64,000 nucleotides of DNA from Algibacter_G agarivorans (GTDB taxonomy: Bacteria; Bacteroidota; Bacteroidia; Flavobacteriales; Flavobacteriaceae). Position 1 is the first letter of the stretch; every line of letters begins with the position of its first letter. Below are positions 7,048 through 15,950 of this stretch, one piece after another. The notes below the pieces were generated by a model that was not told the DNA's origin, searched no databases, and saw only the letters and a list, made by a program, of their open reading frames with translations. Location: NCBI RefSeq assembly GCF_039543245.1, contig NZ_BAABJJ010000013.1, positions 1 to 64,000 on the forward strand, written 5' to 3'. The translations under genes and the position numbers were made by a program.

Positions 7048-8994
7048 ATGAAAATAAACAAAACCATACCTTTTTTACTTAAAGTATATTTACTTGTATT
7101 GTCAATTTTTTCAGTTTTTAGGGTAATACTGTTTCTAACGGAATTAAACCGAATAGATTTTAATGAAGTAGATATTCTGACTATCGTTCAATCTTTCATA
7201 ATGGGCATAAGATTTGACATTGTAATTTCTGGATATATCCTTATTTTCCCTGCCCTAATATTACTTATTTCAGAGCTATTCCTTATTAAAAGCAAAATTA
7301 TTGAACAATTCTTTTTCTTTTGGATTTTCATTTTATTCACGATAGCTTTTACCATATCAGCGGCAGATATCCCTTATTTCAATCAGTTTTATGATCGTTT
7401 TTCAATCGGTGCCTTTGAATGGATTGAAAACCTTGATTTTGTTGTATCCATGGTTGTTCAAGAACCAAAGTATTTTATAATTAGCATCCCTTTTTTAGTA
7501 CTTGATATTTTATTTTTTATCTTATTAAAAAAGTTATTCTCACAAAAAAGCGAACCTGTTAGATTACATATCTTCTTTAATACACTTACCTCTTTAATGT
7601 TCTTAGCTATAATGTTTGTTGGGATTAGAGGTCGTCTTCAGAAGAAATCCACAATAAAAGTAGGCACTGCATATTTTTCTGATAATTCATTTTTGAATAA
7701 ACTGGGGTTAAATCCTGTTTTTACGCTCATGCGTAGCTATATTGAGAGTACCCGTAAAGAAAATGACAAAATACATTTAATGGATAAAACCATTGCAATC
7801 AATAAAGTGCAATCTTATTTGAACATTGATAAAAAGCATTATAAATCTCCTGTTGCAAGAAAAATTCAATCAGACACTATTTTAACATCAAAACCTAATG
7901 TTGTTATCATTTTGATGGAAAGCATGAGTGCCGCTAAAATGAAACGCCATGGTAACAAACAAGAATTGACTCCTTTTCTTGACAGTCTATCTTATAATTC
8001 AATATATTTTGAAAATGTCTATTCAGCAGGAAAGCATACATTTAATGGTGTTTTTAGTACACTTTTTTCTTTCCCTGCTTTGTATCGTCAGCATACCATG
8101 AGAAATATACGCAAGTATGACGGTATAAGTAGTACGCTTTTAAAAAACGGGTATTCAACGACTTACATAACAACACATGATAGTCAATTTGATAATATTG
8201 AAGGTTTTTTAAGAGCCAATGATTTCCAAAATATTGTAAGCCAAGCAGATTATCCTTTGTCTGAAATAAAAACAGCAATGGGTGTCCCTGACGATTATAT
8301 GTTCAGACATTCGATACCTATTATCAATGATCTTTACAAAAAAGAAAATTCTTTTTTTGTCACCTTTTTAACAGGAAGCGATCATGGACCGTTTTACGTA
8401 CCAGAATATTTCCACCCAAAAACAAAAGATATAAAAACTCAAATTATAGAGTATGCAGATTGGTCTTTACGGAAATTCATAGATTTAGCTTCAAAAGAAA
8501 CATGGTTTGACAACACTATTTTTGTGTTTTTAGCCGACCATGGCGTTCCTCTTCATGCCAACTACGATATTGCATTAAACTATTTTCATGTCCCATTGGT
8601 CTTTTATGCTCCTTCTATTTTTAAATCCAGTAAGACCTATAAAAAAACAGGAAGTCAAATTGATGTTTACCCAACAATTATGGGACTCTTAAAACAAGAA
8701 TATGTGAATAACACATTAGGAATTGACTTGATAAAACAAGAAAGAGCATATGCCATAATTAATGATGACGATAAAATAGGCATTATTGATTCTACATATT
8801 TTTGCATTATGAAAGAACAAGGAAACACCCCACAATTGTATAAGTACAGAGATATAGACAAAACAAATTATTTTGAACAGAATAAAAGAAAAGCTTTTGA
8901 AATGGTTGATTATGCAAAATCAAATATGCAAATACATCAAAATATGATATTAAGCAAAGAAATAACACTGCACAAAGATTTACATGTAAAATAG
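7048..8994 (+). CDS. LTA synthase-family sulfatase (phosphoglycerol transferase-like membrane protein)
   Basis: 648 aa, with about five N-terminal membrane helices (residues ~8-195) followed by a periplasmic sulfatase/alkaline-phosphatase domain. Metal and catalytic residues visible: E291 in LMESMS, the nucleophile candidate T331 in AGKHTFNG, H446 in GSDHGPF and D497/H498 in LADHG. The family moves phosphoglycerol or phosphoethanolamine groups onto envelope polymers; in flavobacteria the acceptor is not established. It stands alone, with 274 bp upstream and 248 bp downstream that hold no other gene I can recognise. Confidence 0.85.
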   Translation: MKINKTIPFLLKVYLLVLSIFSVFRVILFLTELNRIDFNEVDILTIVQSFIMGIRFDIVISGYILIFPALILLISELFLIKSKIIEQFFFFWIFILFTIAFTISAADIPYFNQFYDRFSIGAFEWIENLDFVVSMVVQEPKYFIISIPFLVLDILFFILLKKLFSQKSEPVRLHIFFNTLTSLMFLAIMFVGIRGRLQKKSTIKVGTAYFSDNSFLNKLGLNPVFTLMRSYIESTRKENDKIHLMDKTIAINKVQSYLNIDKKHYKSPVARKIQSDTILTSKPNVVIILMESMSAAKMKRHGNKQELTPFLDSLSYNSIYFENVYSAGKHTFNGVFSTLFSFPALYRQHTMRNIRKYDGISSTLLKNGYSTTYITTHDSQFDNIEGFLRANDFQNIVSQADYPLSEIKTAMGVPDDYMFRHSIPIINDLYKKENSFFVTFLTGSDHGPFYVPEYFHPKTKDIKTQIIEYADWSLRKFIDLASKETWFDNTIFVFLADHGVPLHANYDIALNYFHVPLVFYAPSIFKSSKTYKKTGSQIDVYPTIMGLLKQEYVNNTLGIDLIKQERAYAIINDDDKIGIIDSTYFCIMKEQGNTPQLYKYRDIDKTNYFEQNKRKAFEMVDYAKSNMQIHQNMILSKEITLHKDLHVK

Positions 8995-9163
8995 GCTGAT
9001 ATTAGTAGTAAAACTTTCAATTTTAACTTATTTGCAATTTGATTAAAAGTAAAATAACGGTAAAGTTATAGATTTAGCTAAGCGCTAAACCGAAAAACAG
9101 GTGCATTTTAATCTTTTACTTAAGTTACACAAACACACTAAGCCCTACTCCAAAACAACAACC

Positions 9164-9190
9164 AAAAATACGTACAAGTGCGTATTTTTT
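9164..9190 (+). terminator. Possible intrinsic terminator between 8994 and 9243
   Basis: AAAAATACG (9164-9172), an 8-nt loop and CGTATTTTT (9181-9189), followed by T residues. The stem is A/T-rich with only two G-C pairs and lies 170 nt after the sulfatase gene, so it is weak. It may equally be the T-rich upstream part of the promoter for the next gene. Confidence 0.35.
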
Positions 9191-9207
9191 TTAACTATCC
9201 ATAACCG

Positions 9208-9215
9208 TATCTTTG
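9208..9215 (+). promoter_or_regulatory. -7 promoter element for the 77-aa gene
   Basis: TATCTTTG matches the Bacteroidetes TAnnTTTG -7 consensus and lies 28 nt before the ATG at 9243. The region 20 nt upstream is a T-run rather than a clear TTG, so the -33 element is weak. Confidence 0.5.
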
Positions 9216-9242
9216 GTAGACACCATTCAAAACTAACATTAT

Positions 9243-9476
9243 ATGATACGCTTAAATTTAAACCCTTCGCTTCTTAAAAGTCTAAATTTCAACAAAAAAG
9301 ATAATACTTTAGAAATAGAATTTAAACACCATATTAAAACTACTGAATGTATGGACATTCCTATTTCAATAGTAAAAGACTATGTAAGTTCAATGAAAGA
9401 AAAAGGTGTTTCAGTCATTAATGAAGACTGCCATGTAAACTTAAAAATAGTGCATTCTAATTTTATAGCGTCCTAA
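9243..9476 (+). CDS. Hypothetical protein (77 aa)
   Basis: Short soluble protein starting MIRLNLNPSLLKSLNF, of alternating strand/helix character with two cysteines (TTECMD and NEDCHV). Family not recognised. It has its own promoter-like element (TATCTTTG) just upstream and is convergent with murA, whose stop lies 2 nt beyond this gene's stop. Probably real given the promoter, start codon and independent position; function unknown. Confidence 0.55.
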   Translation: MIRLNLNPSLLKSLNFNKKDNTLEIEFKHHIKTTECMDIPISIVKDYVSSMKEKGVSVINEDCHVNLKIVHSNFIAS

Positions 9477-9478
9477 AA

Positions 9479-10786
9479 CTATATACGCTCAATGTGAGCT
9501 CCAATAGCGCGCAAACGTTCATCAATATTTTCATAACCTCTATCTATCTGTTCTATATTTTGAATGGTAGATGTTCCTTTTGCAGAAAGTGCTGCAATTA
9601 ATAACGACACACCTGCACGAATATCTGGCGAGGTCATGGTTGTTGCTTTTAAAGTCGATTTAAAGTCATGCCCAATAACAGTGGCTCTATGAGGATCACA
9701 CAAAATAATTTTTGCACCCATATCAATCAATTTATCTACAAAGAACAAACGACTTTCAAACATTTTTTGATGTATCAAAACACTACCTCTTGCTTGTGTT
9801 GCCACTACTAGAATAATACTCAATAAATCGGGAGTGAACCCTGGCCAAGGTGCATCAGAAATGGTTAGAATTGAACCATCAATAAAACTTTGTATCTCGT
9901 AACCATCGGTATGTGCAGGGATATGGATATTATCACCTTGCTTCTCAACAGTAATGCCCAATTTTCTAAACACATTTGGGATTACTCCCAAATCGCTCCA
10001 AGATACATTCGTGATGGTAAGTTCACTTTTAGTCATGGCCGCAAGACCAATCCAACTGCCAATTTCAATCATGTCTGGCAGCATCGTATGCTCTGTTCCT
10101 CCTAAATTTTCAACACCATCTATAACTAACATATTAGAACCAATACCGCTAATTTTGGCTCCCATTCTATTCAGCATTTTACATAATTGCTGTAAGTACG
10201 GCTCGCAAGCAGCGTTATAAATAGTGGTTTGCCCTTCGGCTAAGACGGCTGCCATCAATATATTTGCGGTTCCAGTTACCGAAGCTTCCTCAAGAAGCAT
10301 GTAAGTACCTTTTAATTTTTCAGCTTCAACACCATAAAACTGTTCTTCTTTACTATATCCAAATTTAGCTCCAAGTTTTATCAGCCCTTCAAAGTGTGTA
10401 TCCAAACGGCGGCGCCCTATTTTATCACCTCCTGGCTTTGGGATGTATCCTTTACCAAAACGAGCTAATAATGGGCCAACAATCATGATAGAACCGCGTA
10501 AACCACGTCCATCAATCTTAAATTGGTCGGATTCTAAATATTCTAAATTAACATCGTCTGCTTGAAAGGTGTAAGAACCTTTTCCAATTTTCTCAACTTT
10601 AACACCCAGCTTTTTTAACAAGCCTATAAGCTTGTTAACATCAACAATATCTGGAATGTTGTTAATTGTATTTAACTCTGGAGTTAATAAAACCGCACAT
10701 AAAATTTGTAACGCTTCGTTTTTTGCACCTTGTGGTTGTATACTTCCTTTTAGCTTATGACCACCTTCAATTTTAAATGTTCCCAT
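9479..10786 (-). CDS. murA: UDP-N-acetylglucosamine 1-carboxyvinyltransferase (MurA), Asp at the Cys115 position
   Basis: First committed step of peptidoglycan synthesis: moves enolpyruvate from PEP to UDP-GlcNAc. The 435 aa show the EPSP-synthase-like fold with K22/N23 in GAKNEAL, and the loop PKPGGDKIGRRRLDTH. In E. coli this loop has Cys115 (PGGCTIG), the residue alkylated by fosfomycin; here it is D121 (codon at 10424-10426). Asp at this position is known from naturally fosfomycin-resistant MurA (e.g. Mycobacterium, Chlamydia), so the enzyme is predicted active but insensitive. It follows the DUF4290 gene by 6 nt. Confidence 0.95.
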   Translation of the reverse strand: MGTFKIEGGHKLKGSIQPQGAKNEALQILCAVLLTPELNTINNIPDIVDVNKLIGLLKKLGVKVEKIGKGSYTFQADDVNLEYLESDQFKIDGRGLRGSIMIVGPLLARFGKGYIPKPGGDKIGRRRLDTHFEGLIKLGAKFGYSKEEQFYGVEAEKLKGTYMLLEEASVTGTANILMAAVLAEGQTTIYNAACEPYLQQLCKMLNRMGAKISGIGSNMLVIDGVENLGGTEHTMLPDMIEIGSWIGLAAMTKSELTITNVSWSDLGVIPNVFRKLGITVEKQGDNIHIPAHTDGYEIQSFIDGSILTISDAPWPGFTPDLLSIILVVATQARGSVLIHQKMFESRLFFVDKLIDMGAKIILCDPHRATVIGHDFKSTLKATTMTSPDIRAGVSLLIAALSAKGTSTIQNIEQIDRGYENIDERLRAIGAHIERI

Positions 10787-10792
10787 ACTGCT

Positions 10793-11449
10793 CTAATAGC
10801 GTTTTCTTTGTCGATTACTAGAACTTTTTTTGTGATGTCCTTTCTTACTGCTGCTCGTATTAGAATATTTAGTTTTAGATCGCATTAAGCTTGTAGCGTC
10901 TGTTAAGCTTTCCTCAGAATTTCTTAAATCAATTTTCCCTCCAGAAAGTTCAAATAAATGATTAAAAATCACAGCATCTTCTACCGTGTCTTTATTCCAA
11001 TTCAAAAAACACTTTTTCATGTGATTCGCTATAGTATAAATCAAAGCTTCTTTAAGTTCGCCATCTTCCCAAGTATTAGCCACATCGATCATGGTTTTTA
11101 TATTGTTTCCATAAAAACGGTATTTTGGGAAATTTTGTGGGTAGTCTAAGGGCTCTGGACGCTCTTCATAAATCTCTTTAGTAGGAATTTCGTAAGGTGA
11201 ATCCGCGTCTAATTCAAAATTAGACATGATAAATAATTGATCCCAAAGTTTATGCTGAAAATCTGGAACATCGCGCAAATGTGGTTGCATATTACCCATT
11301 ACGGCTATAATCCCTTTTGCCACTTTATTGCGTTCTTCTTTTGTTTCAAGTGATTTAGCGTAATTAATCATTTTCTGCATGTGGCGCCCGTATTCCGGAA
11401 TGATTAAATGTTCACGCTCTGTGTTGTATTCTAAATTGTCTATTATCAA
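10793..11449 (-). CDS. DUF4290 domain-containing protein
   Basis: 218 aa. The N-terminal ~175 residues (starting MIIDNLEYNTEREHLIIPEYGRHM in two blocks) fit the DUF4290 family, which is restricted to Bacteroidota and typically adjacent to murA, as here (6-nt gap, same strand). The last ~45 residues are a Lys/Ser/Arg-rich, presumably disordered tail. No signal peptide or membrane segment, so a cytoplasmic role is likely; the conserved murA linkage suggests a part in cell-wall synthesis, unproven. Confidence 0.85.
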   Translation of the reverse strand: MIIDNLEYNTEREHLIIPEYGRHMQKMINYAKSLETKEERNKVAKGIIAVMGNMQPHLRDVPDFQHKLWDQLFIMSNFELDADSPYEIPTKEIYEERPEPLDYPQNFPKYRFYGNNIKTMIDVANTWEDGELKEALIYTIANHMKKCFLNWNKDTVEDAVIFNHLFELSGGKIDLRNSEESLTDATSLMRSKTKYSNTSSSKKGHHKKSSSNRQRKRY

Positions 11450-11515
11450 AATAAATGTGTAGAGTTAAATATTGATGCATGTAGTTGCTATGCATGCGCA
11501 AAATACGAAAAAAAA

Positions 11516-11809
11516 CTAAAGACTTATGACACCTTCTACTTTTTCTGCAACTTCCTTGTATTTTTCAATTACAGCAACGGGGTTTTTCATTAAAACGTTA
11601 ATAGATACACTAGTATATTTTCCGTTTTTAGATTCCTTAGTTTTTATTACTGCTCCTAAATTATTAAAAAACGACTCTATTTGCAGTATCTTTTCTTTAT
11701 CTGAAAGCACTATAAATTTATATAAATATTCCGATGGCCAAAGTGCAGTATCATATAATTGTGCTTTTAATTTTTTATAAAATTCTTCTGTATTTTCAGG
11801 TGTGCTCAT
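11516..11809 (-). CDS. DUF493 family protein
   Basis: 97 aa with a ferredoxin-like alpha/beta pattern (LYKFIVLSD, then FFNNLGAVIKTKESKNGKY, TSVSINVLMKNPVAVIEKY), as in the DUF493/YbeD group of small, possibly regulatory proteins. Divergent from the AAA ATPase gene that starts at 11897. A -7-like TATATTTG on the minus strand lies at 11827-11834, about 18 nt before the start codon, giving a very short leader. Function not established. Confidence 0.8.
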   Translation of the reverse strand: MSTPENTEEFYKKLKAQLYDTALWPSEYLYKFIVLSDKEKILQIESFFNNLGAVIKTKESKNGKYTSVSINVLMKNPVAVIEKYKEVAEKVEGVISL

Positions 11810-11826
11810 AATCCTTTTTTAAGCTA

Positions 11827-11834
11827 CAAATATA
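11827..11834 (-). promoter_or_regulatory. -7 element for DUF493 gene
   Basis: On the minus strand this reads TATATTTG, a full match to TAnnTTTG. I do not see a clear TTG at -33. It lies 18-25 nt before the ATG at 11809. Confidence 0.5.
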
Positions 11835-11896
11835 AGGTTTCATTTGTATTTTTTTTATAGCAGTTAAATTCCGATTTTTACAGCAAATATGCAAAA

Positions 11897-12436
11897 TTGA
11901 GCACAAAAAAAATTGTTATTACTGGTGGTCCAGGAACTGGAAAATCGACTTTAATCAATGAATTGATTAGAAGAGGTTATTCATGCCTTGAAGAAATTTC
12001 GCGCCAGGTAACATTGGATGCTAAAAAAGAAGGTATAGATCAGTTGTTTTTAAGCAAGCCGTTATTATTTAGTGAATTGCTTATAAAAGGCAGGCAAAAA
12101 CAATATGTAGCCGCGAATATTTTTACTAACGAAACGGTTTTTTTTGATAGAGGTGTTCCCGATGTTTTAGCATATATGGATTTTATTGGTGATACTTATC
12201 CAGAAAACTTTGTAGAAATCAGTAAAAACTCAATTTATGACATGGTGTTCATATTAAAACCATGGAAAGCTATTTATACTAGTGATAACGAGCGTTATGA
12301 AAGTTTTAAACAAGCTTTAGAAATTCACGACTACCTACTTAGAACCTACCAGTCTTTCAATTATAAGTTAATTGATGTGCCTTTTGATACCGTTGAAAAG
12401 CGCACTGATTTTATTTTAAAAACGTTAAATATGTAA
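11897..12436 (+). CDS. AAA family ATPase / P-loop kinase-like protein with TTG start
   Basis: 179 aa, beginning with a Walker A loop GGPGTGKST (residues 9-17) almost at the N-terminus, as in AAA_28/NadR-like nucleotide kinases. FFDRGVPD may be the Walker B/substrate region. No in-frame ATG occurs before the P-loop; the only upstream ATG (11889) opens a 3-codon frame (M-Q-N-stop) whose TGA overlaps this gene's TTG at 11897. TTG initiation is therefore the best reading. It is followed 1 nt later by recQ. The substrate is unknown. Confidence 0.78.
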   Translation: MSTKKIVITGGPGTGKSTLINELIRRGYSCLEEISRQVTLDAKKEGIDQLFLSKPLLFSELLIKGRQKQYVAANIFTNETVFFDRGVPDVLAYMDFIGDTYPENFVEISKNSIYDMVFILKPWKAIYTSDNERYESFKQALEIHDYLLRTYQSFNYKLIDVPFDTVEKRTDFILKTLNM

Positions 12437-12437
12437 C

Positions 12438-14342
12438 ATGGAACACCCAATAAACATATTAGAACGCTATTGGAAATTCACGGAATTCAGACCAGAACAA
12501 GAAGCTATTATCAACGCTGTTATTGAGGGTGAAGACACTTTTGTACTTTTACCTACTGGGGGCGGAAAATCCCTATGTTTTCAAATTCCAGCTTTAGCTA
12601 AAAAAGGCATATGCATTGTAGTCTCTCCTTTAATTGCGCTTATGAAAGACCAAGTGCAACAATTAAACAACAAAGGCATTAAAGCCATGGCGCTTACAAG
12701 TGGTATAAGTTATAATGAATTAGATACGCTTTTAGATAATTGCATCTATGGGAATTATAAATTCTTATACCTGTCGCCCGAGCGTTTGCAACAAGAAATA
12801 GTTCAAGACCGCATTAGGTTAATGCATGTCAATTTAATTGCTGTTGATGAAGCTCATTGTATTTCACAATGGGGCAGCGATTTCAGACCGGCTTATAAAA
12901 ACATAGCTATACTTCGCCAATTGCAACCCTCCGTAAATGTGGTGGCATTAACCGCTTCAGCAAAACCAGAAGTCGTAAAAGATATTGTTAAGGAACTCGA
13001 TTTTATTCAGCCTAAAATATTTAAACAATCGTTTTTACGCCCTAATCTGGCATACATGGTGTATCATGAGAATGACAAACATTATCGACTTGAAACTATA
13101 CTAAAAAAATATACTGGGTCTTCAATTATTTATGTTAGAAGCAGAAAGCTAACTTTAGAAATTAGCACGTTTTTAGAATCCAAAAACATTACAGCATCGT
13201 ATTATCATGGCGGTCTTTCAAATATTGAAAAAGACAAAAATATGACTGCATGGTTACACAACCAAAAACAAGTTATGGTTGCCACCAATGCATTTGGTAT
13301 GGGTATTGATAAACCAGATGTAAAAACGGTTATTCATATAAATTTACCAGAAAGTATAGAAAGTTATTTTCAGGAAGCTGGTCGTGTTGGTAGAAATGGC
13401 GACAAGGCTTTTGCCGTTATCTTAAAAAACAATAGCGATGAATCTAAGGTTAAAAATCAGTTTCTAAGCGTATTACCAAACGTTGATTTTGTAAAGCAAG
13501 TGTATAGAAAACTATGCAACTATTTTCAAATATCTTATGGTGAAGGCGAATACATTACTTTCGATTTTGATTTTAACACCTTTTGTAAAACCTATAACTT
13601 TAGCTCTATTTTATGCTACAATGCCTTGCTGTTGTTAGATAGAAATAGCATTATTACATTATCAAAACAATTTAAAAATAAAGTAACCGTACAATTCATT
13701 ATATCGAATACCGCACTTTTTAATTATTTAGAAACACATCAAGATTATAATATTATCATAAAATCTATTCTGCGACTATATGGGGGTGTTTTTGATCACA
13801 TTACAAAAATTGATTTAGCCAAGATTGCTGAAAAAGCTTCAGTTTCAGAACAGCTATTAATTAACACACTACAACAATTAGAAAGCGATGATATCATCGC
13901 TTTAAATTTAGCAAAAACCGATGCACAAGTCACATTTATTCAACCTAGAGAAGATGATAAAACCATCAATAGAATTGCATCAATAATAGAACAGCAAAAC
14001 AAATTAAAACAGCAGCAAGTAAAAGCAATGCTTGATTATATTAAAAATGATTCGGTTTGTAAAAGCATGCAACTCCTCGCCTATTTTGGTGAAAAGGACA
14101 TGAAACCTTGTGGTATTTGTTCGGTTTGCATGAATTCTAAAAAAAGAAACGCTCCACAAGATATTAATACCATAAAAAAACGTATTATAGAATTATTGGA
14201 AAACGGTGATCAGTCATCAAGGACTATGCTTGTCAACTTAAAATGTTCTGAAAAAGATTTAAAAACTGTTTTAAAACTATTATTAGAACATCAAATTATA
14301 ACGATTACACCAACAAATACATATAAATTAAGTCATTTATAA
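12438..14342 (+). CDS. recQ: RecQ-family ATP-dependent DNA helicase
   Basis: 634 aa. 3'-5' helicase with the Q-motif (FRPEQEAII), Walker A (LPTGGGKS), a DEAH box in AVDEAHCISQWGSDFRP, motif VI (QEAGRVGRNGD), and an RQC zinc cluster with cysteines in the ~540-570 region (CKSMQLLAYFG, CGICSVC). No convincing HRDC domain at the C-terminus, so it is a short RecQ typical of Bacteroidota. It starts 1 nt after the AAA ATPase stop, so the two form an operon. Role: recombination and replication-fork repair. Confidence 0.92.
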   Translation: MEHPINILERYWKFTEFRPEQEAIINAVIEGEDTFVLLPTGGGKSLCFQIPALAKKGICIVVSPLIALMKDQVQQLNNKGIKAMALTSGISYNELDTLLDNCIYGNYKFLYLSPERLQQEIVQDRIRLMHVNLIAVDEAHCISQWGSDFRPAYKNIAILRQLQPSVNVVALTASAKPEVVKDIVKELDFIQPKIFKQSFLRPNLAYMVYHENDKHYRLETILKKYTGSSIIYVRSRKLTLEISTFLESKNITASYYHGGLSNIEKDKNMTAWLHNQKQVMVATNAFGMGIDKPDVKTVIHINLPESIESYFQEAGRVGRNGDKAFAVILKNNSDESKVKNQFLSVLPNVDFVKQVYRKLCNYFQISYGEGEYITFDFDFNTFCKTYNFSSILCYNALLLLDRNSIITLSKQFKNKVTVQFIISNTALFNYLETHQDYNIIIKSILRLYGGVFDHITKIDLAKIAEKASVSEQLLINTLQQLESDDIIALNLAKTDAQVTFIQPREDDKTINRIASIIEQQNKLKQQQVKAMLDYIKNDSVCKSMQLLAYFGEKDMKPCGICSVCMNSKKRNAPQDINTIKKRIIELLENGDQSSRTMLVNLKCSEKDLKTVLKLLLEHQIITITPTNTYKLSHL

Positions 14343-14352
14343 AATGAGCTTC

Positions 14353-14380
14353 TTGAAATTTCAACTTAATTTGAAATTTC
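14353..14380. repeat. Two copies of TTGAAATTTC, 18 bp apart
   Basis: Copies at 14353-14362 and 14371-14380, between recQ and fmt. The core GAAATTTC is self-palindromic. It could be a small operator or chance in AT-rich DNA; no T-run follows, so it is not a normal terminator. Confidence 0.3.
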
Positions 14381-14420
14381 TGAATCGAATTGCGTCTGAC
14401 ATATAAAAAAACTCCAACAA

Positions 14421-15368
14421 ATGAAAAATTTAAGAATTGTATTTATGGGTACGCCCGATTTTGCAGTTACCGTATTAAAAACATTAGTAGAAAATAAACA
14501 TAATATCGTAGGTGTAATTACTGCACCTGACAAACCTGCGGGACGTGGCAGAAAATTAAATGAGAGTGCCGTAAAACAATATGCAAAAACTCAAGGTTTA
14601 AATATTTTACAACCTACTAACTTAAAGAACCAAGATTTTTTAGACAAATTAAAAGCCCTAAATGCCAATCTTCAAATTGTCGTTGCCTTTAGAATGTTAC
14701 CAAAAGTAGTTTGGAAAATGCCTAAATTCGGTACGTTTAATTTGCATGCTTCTTTATTGCCAAACTATCGTGGTGCAGCACCAATTAATTGGGCCATTAT
14801 TAATGGTGAAACAAAAACCGGGGTTTCAACATTTTTTATTGATGAGAAAATTGATACAGGTGATATGATTCTTCAAGAAGAATTAGCTATAGAACCAGAT
14901 GAGAACGCAGGTAGCCTTCATGACAAATTAATGAACTTAGGTAGTGCTTTAGTTTTAAAAACCGTTGATTTAATACAAAATGGCGAAGTACAAACCATTC
15001 CACAAAAAGAAACTAAACATATAAAAACAGCATACAAATTAAATAAAGACAATTGTAAAATAGATTGGAATGCCAGTATAGACCATATATATAACATGAT
15101 TCGAGGATTAAGCCCGTACCCAGCAGCATGGTGCACCTTAATTAATGATAGTGATACATTAGACATCAAAATATATGAGGCCGAAAAAGAGTTTATAAAT
15201 CATTCTGAAGAAGTTGGTAGCATTATTTCAACTAAAAAGGAATTAAAGGTAGCAGTTACAAAAGGTTACATTATTATAAAAGAAATGAAGCTTCCTGGCA
15301 AGCGAGCTATGGATGTAAAATCACTTTTAAATGGCTATACTTTTAATGCAAATGCCAAAATGCTCTAA
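14421..15368 (+). CDS. fmt: Methionyl-tRNA formyltransferase
   Basis: 315 aa, the normal length for Fmt, which formylates initiator Met-tRNA using 10-formyl-THF. The N-terminal Rossmann domain starts with RIVFMGTPDFAVTVL. The active-site stretch NLHASLLPNYRGAAPINWAI carries the Asn/His, and the Asp is in DTGDM. The C-terminal OB-like domain includes NMIRGLSPYPAAW. It lies 78 bp after recQ and probably has its own promoter. Confidence 0.95.
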   Translation: MKNLRIVFMGTPDFAVTVLKTLVENKHNIVGVITAPDKPAGRGRKLNESAVKQYAKTQGLNILQPTNLKNQDFLDKLKALNANLQIVVAFRMLPKVVWKMPKFGTFNLHASLLPNYRGAAPINWAIINGETKTGVSTFFIDEKIDTGDMILQEELAIEPDENAGSLHDKLMNLGSALVLKTVDLIQNGEVQTIPQKETKHIKTAYKLNKDNCKIDWNASIDHIYNMIRGLSPYPAAWCTLINDSDTLDIKIYEAEKEFINHSEEVGSIISTKKELKVAVTKGYIIIKEMKLPGKRAMDVKSLLNGYTFNANAKML

Positions 15369-15472
15369 AGCCTTATTCTCATTGATATTATAAAATAATC
15401 GGTAAAATGCGCTTCCTTTATTAACAAACACCCTAAGTTATTAACAAAACCATGTATTTCCCTTACTGTTAC

Positions 15473-15502
15473 TTGCATGGTAGTATAATCCGTATAAATT
15501 TG
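15473..15502 (+). promoter_or_regulatory. Promoter of HU gene
   Basis: TTG at 15473-15475 and TAAATTTG at 15495-15502, separated by 19 nt, a near-perfect Bacteroidetes sigma-ABfr promoter. The predicted start at about 15509 gives a leader of ~45 nt, rich in A/T and suited to strong SD-independent translation of an abundant protein. Confidence 0.75.
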
Positions 15503-15555
15503 TAGAGGAATAACAAAAATGTTTAACCGATTTATTAATTATTAAATTTTATATT

Positions 15556-15828
15556 ATGAACAAAACAGATTTAATTGACGCAATGGCAGAACACGCAGGA
15601 ATTACTAAAGCAGCTGCAAAAAAAGCTTTAGAGTGTGCAATCATTGAAATTGAAGGAGCTTTACAAAAAGGTAACAGAGTTTCTTTAGTAGGATTTGGAT
15701 CTTGGTCAGTTTCTAAAAGAGCTGCAAGAGACGGAAGAAATCCTCAAACAGGAGAAACAATAAAAATCAAAGCTAAAAACGTTGTTAAGTTTAAAGCTGG
15801 ATCTGATTTATCAAGTGCAGTAAACTAA
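15556..15828 (+). CDS. hup: HU family DNA-binding protein
   Basis: 90 aa, the standard length. It starts MNKTDLIDAMAEHAGITKAA and has the DNA-wrapping beta-arm core GFGSWSVSKRAARDGRNPQTG, including the conserved R-x-G-R-N-P-x-T-G with the intercalating proline. It binds and bends DNA without strong sequence preference as a homodimer. Framed by a near-consensus promoter and a strong terminator, so it is a monocistronic, highly expressed gene. Confidence 0.96.
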   Translation: MNKTDLIDAMAEHAGITKAAAKKALECAIIEIEGALQKGNRVSLVGFGSWSVSKRAARDGRNPQTGETIKIKAKNVVKFKAGSDLSSAVN

Positions 15829-15850
15829 TTACAGTTACTTATCTTATATT

Positions 15851-15886
15851 AAAAATGCCTTCATTTCATGGAGGCATTTTTTTATA
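15851..15886 (+). terminator. Intrinsic terminator of HU gene
   Basis: Stem AAAAATGCCT (15851-15860) pairs perfectly with AGGCATTTTT (15872-15881) around an 11-nt loop, followed by further T residues. It lies 22 nt after the HU stop codon. Confidence 0.85.
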
Positions 15887-15950
15887 TATCACCAAAAGAG
15901 TTGCATTTTTAATAAATAAATATTAGATTTAATTATTAAAACCTCAAAAC

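Noticed and set aside
8995..9163. Small RNA or riboswitch downstream of the sulfatase gene
   Set aside because: Only a short TTTAG/CTAAA hairpin and AT-rich sequence; no promoter plus terminator pair was seen.
9479..10786. Overlapping plus-strand frames inside murA (9890-10220)
   Set aside because: They are antisense shadows of a strongly conserved gene with no independent promoter or protein pattern.
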